Below, one piece after another: positions 45,805 through 54,900 of a DNA stretch of 63,408 nucleotides. The notes beneath the pieces were generated by a model. That model was not told the DNA's origin, searched no databases, and saw only the letters and a program-made list of their open reading frames with translations. Origin of the DNA: Alphaproteobacteria bacterium (GTDB lineage: Bacteria > Pseudomonadota > Alphaproteobacteria > Acetobacterales > Acetobacteraceae); contig VGDL01000014.1 of assembly GCA_016869735.1 (NCBI GenBank), positions 1 through 63,408 on the forward strand. The letters are read 5' to 3'. Made by a program: the position numbers and the translations under genes. Positions within the stretch are counted from its first letter, which is position 1. The number at the start of each line of letters is the position of its first letter.

Positions 45805-46764
45805 ATGAAACGCCGGCACATGCTTCTTTCCGCCCTTGCTGCCCCGGCCATTGCGCCGGGGCTTGCGGCAGCGCAGGCCTTTCCATCGCGCCCAATCACG
45901 CTGTTGGTGCCTTTTCCGCCAGGCGGTGCGACTGATGTGCAAATGCGCGGCTTTGCAGAAGCCGCATCACGCGCCTTTGGCGTCCAAGTGCTGACGGAAA
46001 ATCGACCTGGCGCTGGGGCGACATTGTCCGCCGCCGGCGTCGCCCGCGCCCGGCCTGATGGCTATACCATCGCGCAATTCCCATTGCCGGCCATGCGCCT
46101 GCCCTTCATGCAGCGCATGCCCTTCAATCCGCGCACTGATTTCACGCCAATCATGCATCTGACAGGCTATCTGTTCATCATGTGTGTGCGTGGCGATAGC
46201 CCTTATAAAAGCTGGTCTGATCTTGTTGCCGATGCACGCCGCCGCCCTGGCGAGGTACGCATCGGCAATACCGGTGCCAATGGCACGCCACATCTCGCGA
46301 ATATTGACCTGGCTACAAGGGAAAACCTCGATATCGTGCATGTGCCCTTCCGCGGTGAAGGTGATGCCGTGCCAAGCCTGCTGGGCGGGCATATCGAAGC
46401 ATGCTCCACCGGTTCGGGCACGCTGCCGATGATTCTTGAAGGGCGGCTGCGCGCACTGAATGTTTGGACGCGTCAGCGCAGCAAGAAACTGCCGGATGTG
46501 CCGACGCTGCTTGAACTTGGCTATCAGGATATGGTGATCACTTCACCTTATGGGCTGATGGGGCCAGCCGGGATGGACCCGGATATTATCGAAAAGCTTC
46601 ATCAAGGTTTCCGCACCGCGCTGCATGATCCCGCGCATCTTGCGACACTCGATCGGTTGGATATGCCGGTGGAATACCTTAACCCTGCCGACTACGCCGC
46701 CTTCATCAAGCGTACGATTGATGAGGAAGAGGCACGCGTGACCCGGCTTGGCTTGCGCGGCTGA
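45805..46764 (+). CDS. Bug/TctC-family periplasmic solute-binding protein (3)
   Basis: A 319-residue binding protein: signal MKRRHMLLSALAAPAIAPGLAAA, then FPSRPITLLVPFPPGGATDV, TENRPGAGATLSAAGVARA and HVPFRGEGDAVPSLLGGHIE. It follows copy 2 by 68 bases, giving a row of two binding proteins with no permease. The next gene is convergent 49 bases away. Confidence 0.9.
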   Translation: MKRRHMLLSALAAPAIAPGLAAAQAFPSRPITLLVPFPPGGATDVQMRGFAEAASRAFGVQVLTENRPGAGATLSAAGVARARPDGYTIAQFPLPAMRLPFMQRMPFNPRTDFTPIMHLTGYLFIMCVRGDSPYKSWSDLVADARRRPGEVRIGNTGANGTPHLANIDLATRENLDIVHVPFRGEGDAVPSLLGGHIEACSTGSGTLPMILEGRLRALNVWTRQRSKKLPDVPTLLELGYQDMVITSPYGLMGPAGMDPDIIEKLHQGFRTALHDPAHLATLDRLDMPVEYLNPADYAAFIKRTIDEEEARVTRLGLRG

Positions 46765-46813
46765 ATTGTAACGTGGCGGTCCGAGCCAAGCAGAATCCCA
46801 GGGGACAGCTTGC

Positions 46814-47461
46814 TTAAATCGCTGCCGGTGCCTTGAAGGTGCCTTCCTTCGCCAAATCCGCCGCGCGCCACAGATACCAGGCGGCGGTGGTGCGAAACGG
46901 CGCCCAGGCTTCGCCGATTTTCCCCAGCACCTTGGGCTTTGGCTGTTCATCCAGACCGGCCGCGATGCGGTAGCCTTCGCGCACGCCGAAATCATCAACG
47001 GGCAGGATATCGGTGCGACCAAGGGTGAAGATCAGCAGCATCTCCACCGTCCAGCGCCCGACACCGCGGAGCGCGACCAGCCTTTCGATCAGCACTTCAT
47101 CTGAAAGGCGGCGGGCGGCGGCGCGATCAGGGATAACGCCAAGCGCAGCCTTTTCGGCAATATCACGAATGGCAAGAACCTTATTCGCCGAAAGCCCAGC
47201 GCTGCGCATCGCATCCGGCGCAAGGGCCAACACAGCCTCTGGCGCGGGAAAGCCCGGTTCTGGGCAAAGAGCGATGAAACGACCGAGAATGGCTTCCGCC
47301 GCGCGGCCATGCACTTGCTGATGCGCAATGGCGCGCACCAGCGCCTCGTAGGGTTGGCGGCGCGCTGGCTTCAGCGTGCAAGGGCCAACTTGGCGGATCA
47401 CACGCTTCAGCACGGCATCACGCCGAAGATGGCGCAACGCCTCTGGCGTGCCGAGGCTCAT
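46814..47461 (-). CDS. DNA-3-methyladenine glycosylase II, AlkA-like
   Basis: A 215-residue base-excision glycosylase that removes alkylated purines. The helix-hairpin-helix is LVALRGVGRWTVEMLLIF (about 122-139) and the catalytic aspartate lies in ILPVDDFGVREGYRIAAG (about 146-163). It lacks the N-terminal beta domain of E. coli AlkA (282 residues), as in the compact bacterial form. The ATG at 47461 overlaps the stop of the TRAP permease gene. Confidence 0.88.
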   Translation of the reverse strand: MSLGTPEALRHLRRDAVLKRVIRQVGPCTLKPARRQPYEALVRAIAHQQVHGRAAEAILGRFIALCPEPGFPAPEAVLALAPDAMRSAGLSANKVLAIRDIAEKAALGVIPDRAAARRLSDEVLIERLVALRGVGRWTVEMLLIFTLGRTDILPVDDFGVREGYRIAAGLDEQPKPKVLGKIGEAWAPFRTTAAWYLWRAADLAKEGTFKAPAAI

Positions 47462-48735
47462 CGGAAGACCAGCTGCGGCAGTGCCAAGGTGATCCAGGGC
47501 ACATAGGTAATGATCAGCAACGCCGAAAAAATCACGCCGATGAAAATCCACAAATAGCGCATCATCTCATCAACACCGCAGCGAGCCACCTGCGCTGCCG
47601 CAAATAGATTGACGCCAAAAGGCGGCGTGATCATGCCAAGCGCCAGATTGACCACCATGATGGTGCCGAAATGCACCTGATCAATGCCAAGGCGTTCCGC
47701 CGCTTCCGCGAAAATCGGCGCCAGAACAATGATCGAAGCTGACCCTTCAACAAACATGCCGACAACAAACAGGAACAGATTGACTGCCAGAAGGTAAAGG
47801 CCAGCGCTGTCAAAGGATGTTGCCATCCATTCTGCCGCCGCATCCGGCACGCCCTGGCGGTTGAGCAGCCAGGAAAACACCGCCGCACAGGCGATGATGA
47901 AAAGGATAACGGCGCTGGAAATGACGGATTTCTTGAAGATTGGGAAAAGGTCGCGCCAGGCGATTTCCTTATGCACGAAAAGCCCAACGATAAGCGCATA
48001 AATCACCGCAATGACCGAAGCTTCGGTGGGCGTTGTCACGCCTCCATAAATGCCCCCCAGCACCACGAAGGGCATGAAAAGCGCGAAGCCAGCTTGGTGC
48101 GTGGCGGTCAGGAAGGACAAACGCCCAACACCATCTTCCTTGCCCCATCCCTTGATGCGGCACCAGATCAGGACAGTGGCTATCAAAGAACCGCCAATCA
48201 ATACGCCCGGCCCGAAGCCCGCGATGAACAATTCCGGGATCGAGGTTTGCGTGGTGACCCCATAAAGAATCATCGGAATGGAAGGCGGGATGATGACGCC
48301 AAGCTCAGCCGCCGTTGCTTGCAGCGCAGCGGCGAAGGCTACCGGATAGCCAGCACGCACCAAAGCCGGGATCATGATGGCGCCGATGGCAAAGGTGGTC
48401 GCGACGCTACTGCCGCTGATGGCCGCGAAGATCATGCAGGTGATGACGCAAGTGGCCGGCAGCCCGCCCTGAATGCCACCCACGATGGAACGTGCGAATT
48501 CCACCAGCCGGCGCGAAATGCCGCCAACCTCCATCAAATTTCCGGCAAGGATGAAAAACGGAATGGCCGCCAGCGGAAAGCGATCCAACGAAACAAAAAG
48601 CTGCTGCGCCACCACCACCAACGGGAAATTCGTGAAGCCATGAATGCCGATAATGGCGGCAAGGCCGATGGCGACGGCAACCGGAATGCTGGCGGCGAAA
48701 AGCACCAGCATGACGGTGAGCATGGTGCCGCTCAT
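47458..48735 (-). CDS. TRAP transporter large permease (DctM)
   Basis: A 425-residue, about 12-helix membrane subunit that couples sodium entry to uptake of the DctP ligand. Typical DctM stretches: LAAIPFFILAGNLMEVGGIS (about 52-71), GSSVATTFAIGAIMIPAL and MGMITPPFGVNLFAA-like LGMITPPFGVNLF near the end. The start at 48735 (MSGTMLTVML) overlaps the dctQ stop by ATGA; a longer frame inside dctQ was rejected. Confidence 0.92.
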   Translation of the reverse strand: MSGTMLTVMLVLFAASIPVAVAIGLAAIIGIHGFTNFPLVVVAQQLFVSLDRFPLAAIPFFILAGNLMEVGGISRRLVEFARSIVGGIQGGLPATCVITCMIFAAISGSSVATTFAIGAIMIPALVRAGYPVAFAAALQATAAELGVIIPPSIPMILYGVTTQTSIPELFIAGFGPGVLIGGSLIATVLIWCRIKGWGKEDGVGRLSFLTATHQAGFALFMPFVVLGGIYGGVTTPTEASVIAVIYALIVGLFVHKEIAWRDLFPIFKKSVISSAVILFIIACAAVFSWLLNRQGVPDAAAEWMATSFDSAGLYLLAVNLFLFVVGMFVEGSASIIVLAPIFAEAAERLGIDQVHFGTIMVVNLALGMITPPFGVNLFAAAQVARCGVDEMMRYLWIFIGVIFSALLIITYVPWITLALPQLVFR

Positions 48736-49328
48736 ACCGCGGACTCCAATTCTTCTGAGCGTCTGTCGAGAAAATGCGCCAGCGAGCCAAGCATGGCGAA
48801 AACCGCGCCGATAGGTATCGCGGCATAGCCCCAGGCCATGGAAACCTCCAGACCCGCCATTTCCTGGAATTTCACGCGTTCTGCCATGGTCCAACCGAAC
48901 CAAAACATGACACCGAGCATGAGAAGAATGCTCGTCAGCGAAACCCCTTCAAGAATGCTGCGCAACAAGCCGCGCGATAGGCGATGGGCGATATCAATCG
49001 AAACCAGGGCGCCAGCGCGAAGCGCCACCGCAAGCCCGATAAAGGCCATCCAAATCAACGCGGTGCGGACCAAAGCTTCAGACCAGACGGAAGGCGTTTC
49101 TGTGGCAAAACGGGCTACCACCTGCCAAAGCCCGGCGAAGATGGCGACTGCAAGTGCAAGACACGCGATGATGGCGGCGATGGTGGTGCTGAACCTATCA
49201 AGCTTCAGAACGCCGCCCCGCAGTCGCGCCCGCAGACCATTACCGGATTTCAGCCAGAAGGCGAAAACCAAGGTCATGAGTGTTGCCAAGGCGGTCACCT
49301 GCAAGGGCAGGGTATTCATCGCATTCAT
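48732..49328 (-). CDS. TRAP transporter small permease (DctQ)
   Basis: A 198-residue membrane protein with four main helices and the motif ALIWMAFIGLAVALRAGALV (about 88-107) that marks DctQ, followed by IDIAHRL. It pairs with DctM. A second ATG three codons in is an alternative start. It is separated from dctP by a 90-base gap that holds a Rho-independent terminator, so it is probably expressed at a lower level than the binding protein. Confidence 0.9.
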   Translation of the reverse strand: MNAMNTLPLQVTALATLMTLVFAFWLKSGNGLRARLRGGVLKLDRFSTTIAAIIACLALAVAIFAGLWQVVARFATETPSVWSEALVRTALIWMAFIGLAVALRAGALVSIDIAHRLSRGLLRSILEGVSLTSILLMLGVMFWFGWTMAERVKFQEMAGLEVSMAWGYAAIPIGAVFAMLGSLAHFLDRRSEELESAV

Positions 49329-49342
49329 CGCGCGATCCTATG

Positions 49343-49366
49343 AAAAAGGGCGCGTGCTGCGCGCCC
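49343..49366 (-). terminator. terminator/attenuator between dctP and dctQ
   Basis: On the minus strand, GGGCGCG (49366-49360) and CGCGCCC (49354-49348) form a perfect 7-bp stem with a 5-base loop, followed by five T-equivalents (49347-49343). It falls inside the transporter operon, so partial termination would favour the binding protein over the permeases. Confidence 0.75.
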
Positions 49367-49418
49367 ATGAAGTGGCGCCTGACGGAGGCAAGCCATCAGG
49401 CGCCGTAACACGCAGCGA

Positions 49419-50393
49419 TCAGTTCGGCTTCCATTCACGAATGCGGCGCAGTGTCGCTGCATCAAGCGTGCGCTCCCATTCGGCGAAGGCGGGTGCCAGC
49501 GCGGTTTGGAAGGCCGCAGTATCCACCTGCGTCACCACCGTCATGCCACGGCGGCGCAGTTCCGCAACACCGCTCGCGTCATCGGCCGTCACGCGGTCCC
49601 GGTTCGCTTTTTGCGCGGCGCGCGCCGCTTCCTGGAACAGGGCGCGATCAGCGGCAGAAAGCTTGCCGATCATGCCTGGATTGCAGATCATGACTGATGG
49701 CGAATAGACATGGTTCGTCAGTGTCATGAATTTCTGAACCTGGTTGATGTTGTTCGCCACAATCACGGAGATCGGGTTTTCCTGACCATCCACCGTGCCC
49801 TGTTGCAGGGCGGGGATCAATTCGCTGAAGGCCATTGGGGTTGGCAGCGCCCCCAGCGTTGAAAAGGCGCGCATATGCACCTGATTTTCCATGGTGCGCA
49901 CCTTAAGGCCACGCATATCGGCTGGTGCATTAACTTCACGCCGCGAATTGGTCAGATGGCGGAAGCCGTTCTCCGTCCAGATCACCCCAACCAAGCCGCG
50001 CGCCGGGAAGCGCGCCAGCACGGCGGAACCGATATCGCTATCCAGCACGCCGCGCGCATGGGCAGCATCGCGGAACAGGAAGGGCACGTCGAAAACGCGC
50101 ACTTCAGGCACGAAGTTCCCGACCGGGCCCGTGGAGGTAAAGGTGCAATCCAGCGTGCCAATCTGCACGCTTTCAATCATTTCGCGTTCATTGTCATTGC
50201 GCTGCACCACCACGCGGTAGCGGTTATTGGTCAGACGTTCAAAATTATCCTTGAAGGTAGAAGCGCCAAGCCCAGTATGGCTATTGGGCGGCAACCCGTG
50301 CTGGATGGTGATTTGCGGTTGCGCGACAGCGGGCAAAGCAAAAAGCGGCGCGGCCAGCCCTGCGGCCAGCGTCATGCGACGAAAAATGGACAT
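49419..50393 (-). CDS. TRAP transporter substrate-binding protein (DctP)
   Basis: A 324-residue periplasmic binding protein with a signal peptide (RRMTLAAGLAAPLFALPAVA). TRAP features: FNxL-like FKDNFERLTNNRYRV, the carboxylate-binding arginine segment GLKVRTMENQVH (about 144-155) and ELIPALQQGTVDGQENP (about 168-184). Ligands are usually organic acids. It is first in the dctPQM set; a weak 6-bp hairpin lies between it and the upstream Bug-protein gene on the same strand. Confidence 0.92.
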   Translation of the reverse strand: MSIFRRMTLAAGLAAPLFALPAVAQPQITIQHGLPPNSHTGLGASTFKDNFERLTNNRYRVVVQRNDNEREMIESVQIGTLDCTFTSTGPVGNFVPEVRVFDVPFLFRDAAHARGVLDSDIGSAVLARFPARGLVGVIWTENGFRHLTNSRREVNAPADMRGLKVRTMENQVHMRAFSTLGALPTPMAFSELIPALQQGTVDGQENPISVIVANNINQVQKFMTLTNHVYSPSVMICNPGMIGKLSAADRALFQEAARAAQKANRDRVTADDASGVAELRRRGMTVVTQVDTAAFQTALAPAFAEWERTLDAATLRRIREWKPN

Positions 50394-50454
50394 AGTTTCT
50401 CCTTGTTGTTGGAATGGTTATTCAGCAGGGTAACAAGAGTAGCCAAGACCTCGG

Positions 50455-51432
50455 CTATTCGATCTTGATGCCGCTGTCACGTGCCACCTGGCCCCAGCGT
50501 TCCGCATCGCGATCCAGCCAGGGCTGCAGTTCGGCGCTCGGGATCACCAGGGGTTCGGTATGATGCCCGCGCAAGCGGTTCAGCATTGCCTCATCCATGG
50601 ATTTGTTGAAGGCATCCTGCAAGCGCGCCAGGATCGGCGCAGGCACGCGCGATTGCGTAAATACGCCGTTCCAGACACTCAAATGGTAACCCGCAACACC
50701 TTCTTCCTGAAGGGTCGGGATATTCGGCAGGCTGCCGATCCGCCGGTTCATGGTGATGGCAAGACCCTTCATGGACCCTTGCACGATATGCGGGGTGGAT
50801 GTGGCCGAAGCGTCAAACAACAGGTCCAAATCGCCGGCCAGCATGGCTGCCACAGCGGGGGCGGAGCCGCGATAGGGCACATGGACAAAATCAACGCCCG
50901 CGAGCTTTTCAAGCATCACAAGCGACAGATGCGCTGATGACCCGTTGCCCACGGTGCCAAACAGCATTTTGCCCTTTTCGGCCTTGGCGCGCGCAATGGC
51001 TTCGCGCGCATTGGCCGGGTTGTAACGGCGCGGCAGGCAGGACAGGACATTGGGCATATCCGCCATCATGCCTACCCCCACGAAAGCCTTGCGCGGATCA
51101 AAGCGCGGATCGGGGTAAAGGATCGGGTTCACCCCCTGCGTCGCCATGGTGCCAAGAAACAGGGTATAACCATCGGGCTCAGCCTGGGCGGCGGCCATGG
51201 CGCCAATATTGCCGCCGGCGCCGGCGCGGTTTTCAACAACAACCGGCTGACCCAGATGCCGTGCCATGGCCTCGGCCGCGAGGCGGCCCATGATGTCGGT
51301 CACGCCACCCGGCGGATAGGGCACAATGATTCGCAAGGGCTTGTTCGGAAAGGCGCCTTGGGCATGAACGGCCGGCGCGGCAAGCATACCGGCGGAAAGC
51401 GCCAAAGCGGCGCGGCGGGTGAAAATTGGCAT
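50455..51432 (-). CDS. Bug/TctC-family periplasmic solute-binding protein (4)
   Basis: A 325-residue binding protein: signal MPIFTRRAALALSAGMLAAP, then FPNKPLRIIVPYPPGGVTDI, VENRAGAGGNIGAMAAAQAE and HVPYRGSAPAVAAMLAGDLD. Two adjacent ATGs exist; the second (51432) has 6 bases spacing from GGGAGG and is preferred. It lies 61 bases upstream of dctP on the same strand, so a Bug protein and a TRAP system may share one transcript. Confidence 0.9.
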   Translation of the reverse strand: MPIFTRRAALALSAGMLAAPAVHAQGAFPNKPLRIIVPYPPGGVTDIMGRLAAEAMARHLGQPVVVENRAGAGGNIGAMAAAQAEPDGYTLFLGTMATQGVNPILYPDPRFDPRKAFVGVGMMADMPNVLSCLPRRYNPANAREAIARAKAEKGKMLFGTVGNGSSAHLSLVMLEKLAGVDFVHVPYRGSAPAVAAMLAGDLDLLFDASATSTPHIVQGSMKGLAITMNRRIGSLPNIPTLQEEGVAGYHLSVWNGVFTQSRVPAPILARLQDAFNKSMDEAMLNRLRGHHTEPLVIPSAELQPWLDRDAERWGQVARDSGIKIE

Positions 51433-51495
51433 CATCAGCCTCCCTTTGAAATTTCTTGGTGCCAAACTGTGCGGCCTTGGCGCCGGATGCAAGCC

Positions 51496-52899
51496 CTAAC
51501 TGAATAACGCCATCACCCCCCAGCCAATCACCAGCACCGCTGCAAGGGATGGCCATAGCAAGCGCCAAAGCTGGGCAGGCCTGGTGCCATCCGCCAGTAA
51601 GCCGCAGACCATGGCGGTAACGGCAAAGGACATGCCCGCCCCCGCCGCACCGACAAAATTATGCACACCAGGCGCCAGCGCCGGCGGCAGCCCAGTCGCC
51701 AGGCCAAGCTTGTATTGCACAGGCATCAGCGCAGCATTGGACCCGACATTGGTGCCCGTGACGATACCCGCCATCAGCCCCAGCGGCGGCACGGCATAAG
51801 GTGCCAGCGGGCCAAGCGCGGCAGCCGCTTCCCGTGCCAGGGCGGCGGTGGCGCCGCTTTCACCCATCCAGCGCGCCAGCAGCACGTAAAGCAGCATGAT
51901 CAGCGCCGGCCGCGCACCGCGCTTGATGGCCCCTTCCGCCAGACCAAGCGCCCCGACCCGGCGCGCCAATAACAGAAGCGCCACCGCCGCCAAGACCAGG
52001 GAGACATGCGTCAAGGGAAAGGCGGGCAAATCCGCAAAGGGCTGCCAAGCGGGCGGGTTTGGCACGGCCCGCGCCAGCAATAGCGCCAGCGTCAGCGCGG
52101 CATAAGGTGCCAGTCGCGCCAGAGCGCGGCGCCAAGCAGCGCCATCCTGCGGCGGGTCAAGCCGCCACAAGGCAAAGATCAGCGGCAGGCCGGTTGCGAT
52201 GACGCCAATCACCTCAAAGGGAAGCAGCCAATGGCAGGCCACAAGCAGCACTGCCACCACGCCAAGATGGCAAAGTTGCGCCAGCCTTTCCCCGCGTGGC
52301 ACCGCAATGCCCGCCGCGCGGCATAGCCGCCACAGCACCGGCCCCAGCAGCAGAAGCCAAAGCGCATTGGGCAGCGCGGTGATGCGCACAACCTCCTGCG
52401 CTGGCAGGCCGATCAGCGCCGCGCCGAGCAGCGACCCAGGTCCAAGCCCGCCCCAAGGAATCAAGCAAAGCGCCAATAACGCCATGGCCCCCGCCGGCGC
52501 GCCCAGAACGCCCATGGCGCGCAGGCTCGCGAGCGCGAAAACCGCACCCACGCCAAAACCTGTGACGCTTTCCAGAAAGCAGCCCAGCAACAGTGTAGCG
52601 ATGAAAATACGCCTTGGCGTCGCGGCGCTGCCCTGGCGCCCCCCCTCACCTTCCGCGACCGCCGCGTGGAATAAAAGCCCTGCAAGCACAACGCCCATGG
52701 GTTGCAGCGCGAGGTAGGCGCCGCGCAGGATTTGTTCGCCAAGGAACCAGGGCAGCGAAACACTGGCCGGGAGCGAGACCAGCGCCGCCGGAATGGAAGC
52801 CACCAGCGCTGCCAGCACCGCGGGGATTGGCGCCACGCGCCCGGAAAACAACAGTCCAATCAGCAGAAGCAGCGGCAGCGCTTGGAGGGAGAGGACCAT
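51496..52899 (-). CDS. L-lactate permease-family transporter
   Basis: A 467-residue membrane protein with about 12-13 helices, of the LctP family (lactate and glycolate proton symporters). Recognisable parts: FLESVTGFGVGAVFALASLR (about 106-125), ARWMGESGATAALAREAA and TGTNVGSNAALMPVQY (about 390-405), the last two close to family signatures. It is shorter than E. coli LldP (551 residues). It follows the MBL-fold gene by 6 bases on the same strand. Confidence 0.85.
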   Translation of the reverse strand: MVLSLQALPLLLLIGLLFSGRVAPIPAVLAALVASIPAALVSLPASVSLPWFLGEQILRGAYLALQPMGVVLAGLLFHAAVAEGEGGRQGSAATPRRIFIATLLLGCFLESVTGFGVGAVFALASLRAMGVLGAPAGAMALLALCLIPWGGLGPGSLLGAALIGLPAQEVVRITALPNALWLLLLGPVLWRLCRAAGIAVPRGERLAQLCHLGVVAVLLVACHWLLPFEVIGVIATGLPLIFALWRLDPPQDGAAWRRALARLAPYAALTLALLLARAVPNPPAWQPFADLPAFPLTHVSLVLAAVALLLLARRVGALGLAEGAIKRGARPALIMLLYVLLARWMGESGATAALAREAAAALGPLAPYAVPPLGLMAGIVTGTNVGSNAALMPVQYKLGLATGLPPALAPGVHNFVGAAGAGMSFAVTAMVCGLLADGTRPAQLWRLLWPSLAAVLVIGWGVMALFS

Positions 52900-52905
52900 G
52901 TGGCC

Positions 52906-53889
52906 TCACGCAGATAGGGTAAAGGTTTTGCCGACGGCAGCGGGCACCACCATCGCCTCCCCATAGGTGCGTTCCAGCGCATTCACCGCGCGCCAGCCGG
53001 TGCAATGCGCGGGGAACAGATAGCTCAGGCCAAAGCCACCCAAATCGCGCACCGTTTCCGGGATCACGCGTTCATTGGTGCCAGACAGATGAAAGCCGCC
53101 CATCGCGGCATAAAGCGGCAGATCAGGAAAGCGCTGGCGCGCGGCATGCAGCACATTGACAATGCCGGTGTGCGAACAAGCGGAAAACACGATCAAGCCC
53201 TTGCCGAGCAAATGCAGCGCCATGAAGCGTTCATCGGAAAGCCATTCATCCGGCTCCCAGGGGGTGTTTTCATCATCGCGCGCCATCTGTCCGGGGAGGC
53301 CGGTTTCGTAAGCGGTGGTGCGGGGGATTTCACCGCTGACATAAAACCCATCGGCGATGATGTGTTCATCGCGCACCACAACAGGCGTGGCACCCATGGC
53401 GGCCCAGGCTTCCGGCTGCGGCACCCTATCCATCGGGAAAAACCCGCCATCGGCCTGGCGGCTGGCGCGTTCGCGGAACATGCCGGGGTGCAGGTAAAGC
53501 GGGACGGTGCGCCCACCATTGGCCGCGCGCGTCATTTCTATCGCCTTGGGCAGGCCGCCGGCATGATCCCAATGGCCATGAGACAACACCATGGCCTCGA
53601 TCGCCGCGAAATCCACGCCAAGCCGCGTGCCATTGCGTTCCACCGCGTAATCTACCGGCCCACCATCAAACAGCACCGTGCGAGATTTTCCGCCGATTTC
53701 GGCGCGCACAACCAGCGAAAGCCCGTGATTGGCGCAACAAAGCGCGCCACCCATGGTGCGCTTCATCCCCTGGCGTTGCAGGCGCACCCATTCGCGCGTG
53801 ACGAAACTCGGCGTCGAGGAAAGGCTATCGGTGACATTATCCACCAGCACCGTGATTTCGATGCGATCCACTGCAATGGGGTCTGCCAT
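52906..53889 (-). CDS. metallo-beta-lactamase-fold hydrolase
   Basis: A 327-residue MBL-fold protein. The metal site is SHGHWDHAGG (about 103-112), with FSACSHTGIVN and LFPAHCTGW supplying further ligands. The family resembles the archaeal and bacterial enzymes annotated as dihydropterin ribofuranosyl-aminobenzene phosphate synthase-like; real substrates are mostly unknown. It sits between the EamA exporter (12 bases upstream) and the permease. Confidence 0.85.
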   Translation of the reverse strand: MADPIAVDRIEITVLVDNVTDSLSSTPSFVTREWVRLQRQGMKRTMGGALCCANHGLSLVVRAEIGGKSRTVLFDGGPVDYAVERNGTRLGVDFAAIEAMVLSHGHWDHAGGLPKAIEMTRAANGGRTVPLYLHPGMFRERASRQADGGFFPMDRVPQPEAWAAMGATPVVVRDEHIIADGFYVSGEIPRTTAYETGLPGQMARDDENTPWEPDEWLSDERFMALHLLGKGLIVFSACSHTGIVNVLHAARQRFPDLPLYAAMGGFHLSGTNERVIPETVRDLGGFGLSYLFPAHCTGWRAVNALERTYGEAMVVPAAVGKTFTLSA

Positions 53890-53901
53890 GGTTTCCTCCG
53901 T

Positions 53902-54780
53902 TCAAGTCTTTCGGCGCGTCTCGGCAATGGTGATGACCAGCGCGCCGGCCAGGATGATGCCGCCGCCAAGCCAGGTCCAGGGATCAGGCACCTCGCCAAA
54001 GAAAATCCAGCCAAAGCCAACCACGGGCAGCAGGCGGAGATATTGAAAGGGCGCGACAGCGGAGGCTTCTCCCGCGCGATAGGCGGAGGTGAGTAGCCAG
54101 ATGATGCCGGGCGTGGTGATCGCGAAGGCAAGCAGAAACAGAAAATCAAAAGCGGCAACCGGCGTGAAGGCGGAAATCGCGAAAGGCAGCATGCCAAGGC
54201 TGGTCACCACACCAACCCAGGCAAGGACGGTTTCATTGCGCTCCGTCTGCGCCAGCATGCGACTGGTGAGCGTAATGCCGCACCAACTGGCCGCTGATGC
54301 CAGGGCAAGCACGACGCCGATGAAGGAAATCTCTGCCCCCGGCCTGAGCATCAGCACCACGCCCAAAAACCCTGCCATGGTGCCAATCCAGCGCGCCGTG
54401 CCGATATGTTCCTTCAGCACTGGCCCAGCGAGCAGCGTGGTGAACATGACATTGGTGAAGGACAGCACGGTTGCGGTCGCGAGATCGAGGAAAACAAAGG
54501 ACAGGAAGTAAAAGCCCCAGGTCAGCAGGCTGGCCACGCCACGCAGGATATGCAGCCCGCGCCTTTGGGTTTGGAAAACCGCCAAGCCGCCTTGCAGCAA
54601 AAGCGGCATGACCCAGAGCAATTGCCCGAAGGAACGCGCAAAAAGCTGCATCGCGGTCGGAATGCCGCGGTCATTCATGTGGCGAATCGCCAGCGCTTCG
54701 CCGGCAAAAAGCATGGCGGCCAAGCTCATCAATACGGCGCCGCGCAGATTGCCTGGCAGGCTATTCAAGCGCGGCATCAT
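53902..54780 (-). CDS. DMT-superfamily EamA transporter
   Basis: A 292-residue membrane protein with ten helices in two EamA repeats (about 12-140 and 155-285). SFVFLDLATATVLSFTNVMF and PFQYLRLLPVVGFGWIFFGE are the end-of-repeat motifs. Members export amino acids, purines or metabolites; the substrate is unknown. It is divergent from the ketopantoate-reductase-like gene with a 120-base gap. Confidence 0.88.
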   Translation of the reverse strand: MMPRLNSLPGNLRGAVLMSLAAMLFAGEALAIRHMNDRGIPTAMQLFARSFGQLLWVMPLLLQGGLAVFQTQRRGLHILRGVASLLTWGFYFLSFVFLDLATATVLSFTNVMFTTLLAGPVLKEHIGTARWIGTMAGFLGVVLMLRPGAEISFIGVVLALASAASWCGITLTSRMLAQTERNETVLAWVGVVTSLGMLPFAISAFTPVAAFDFLFLLAFAITTPGIIWLLTSAYRAGEASAVAPFQYLRLLPVVGFGWIFFGEVPDPWTWLGGGIILAGALVITIAETRRKT

Positions 54781-54900
54781 GGGTGGGGCAAAGGCAAGCG
54801 GGCGATTCCGCGAAAGGATGTTAGGTTACGCTGCGGCTTTGTCCTGCCCTTGGCAAGGGAGGATGCTTTGCTGCAGCTTGTTCGGCCCAAGGAGATTGCG

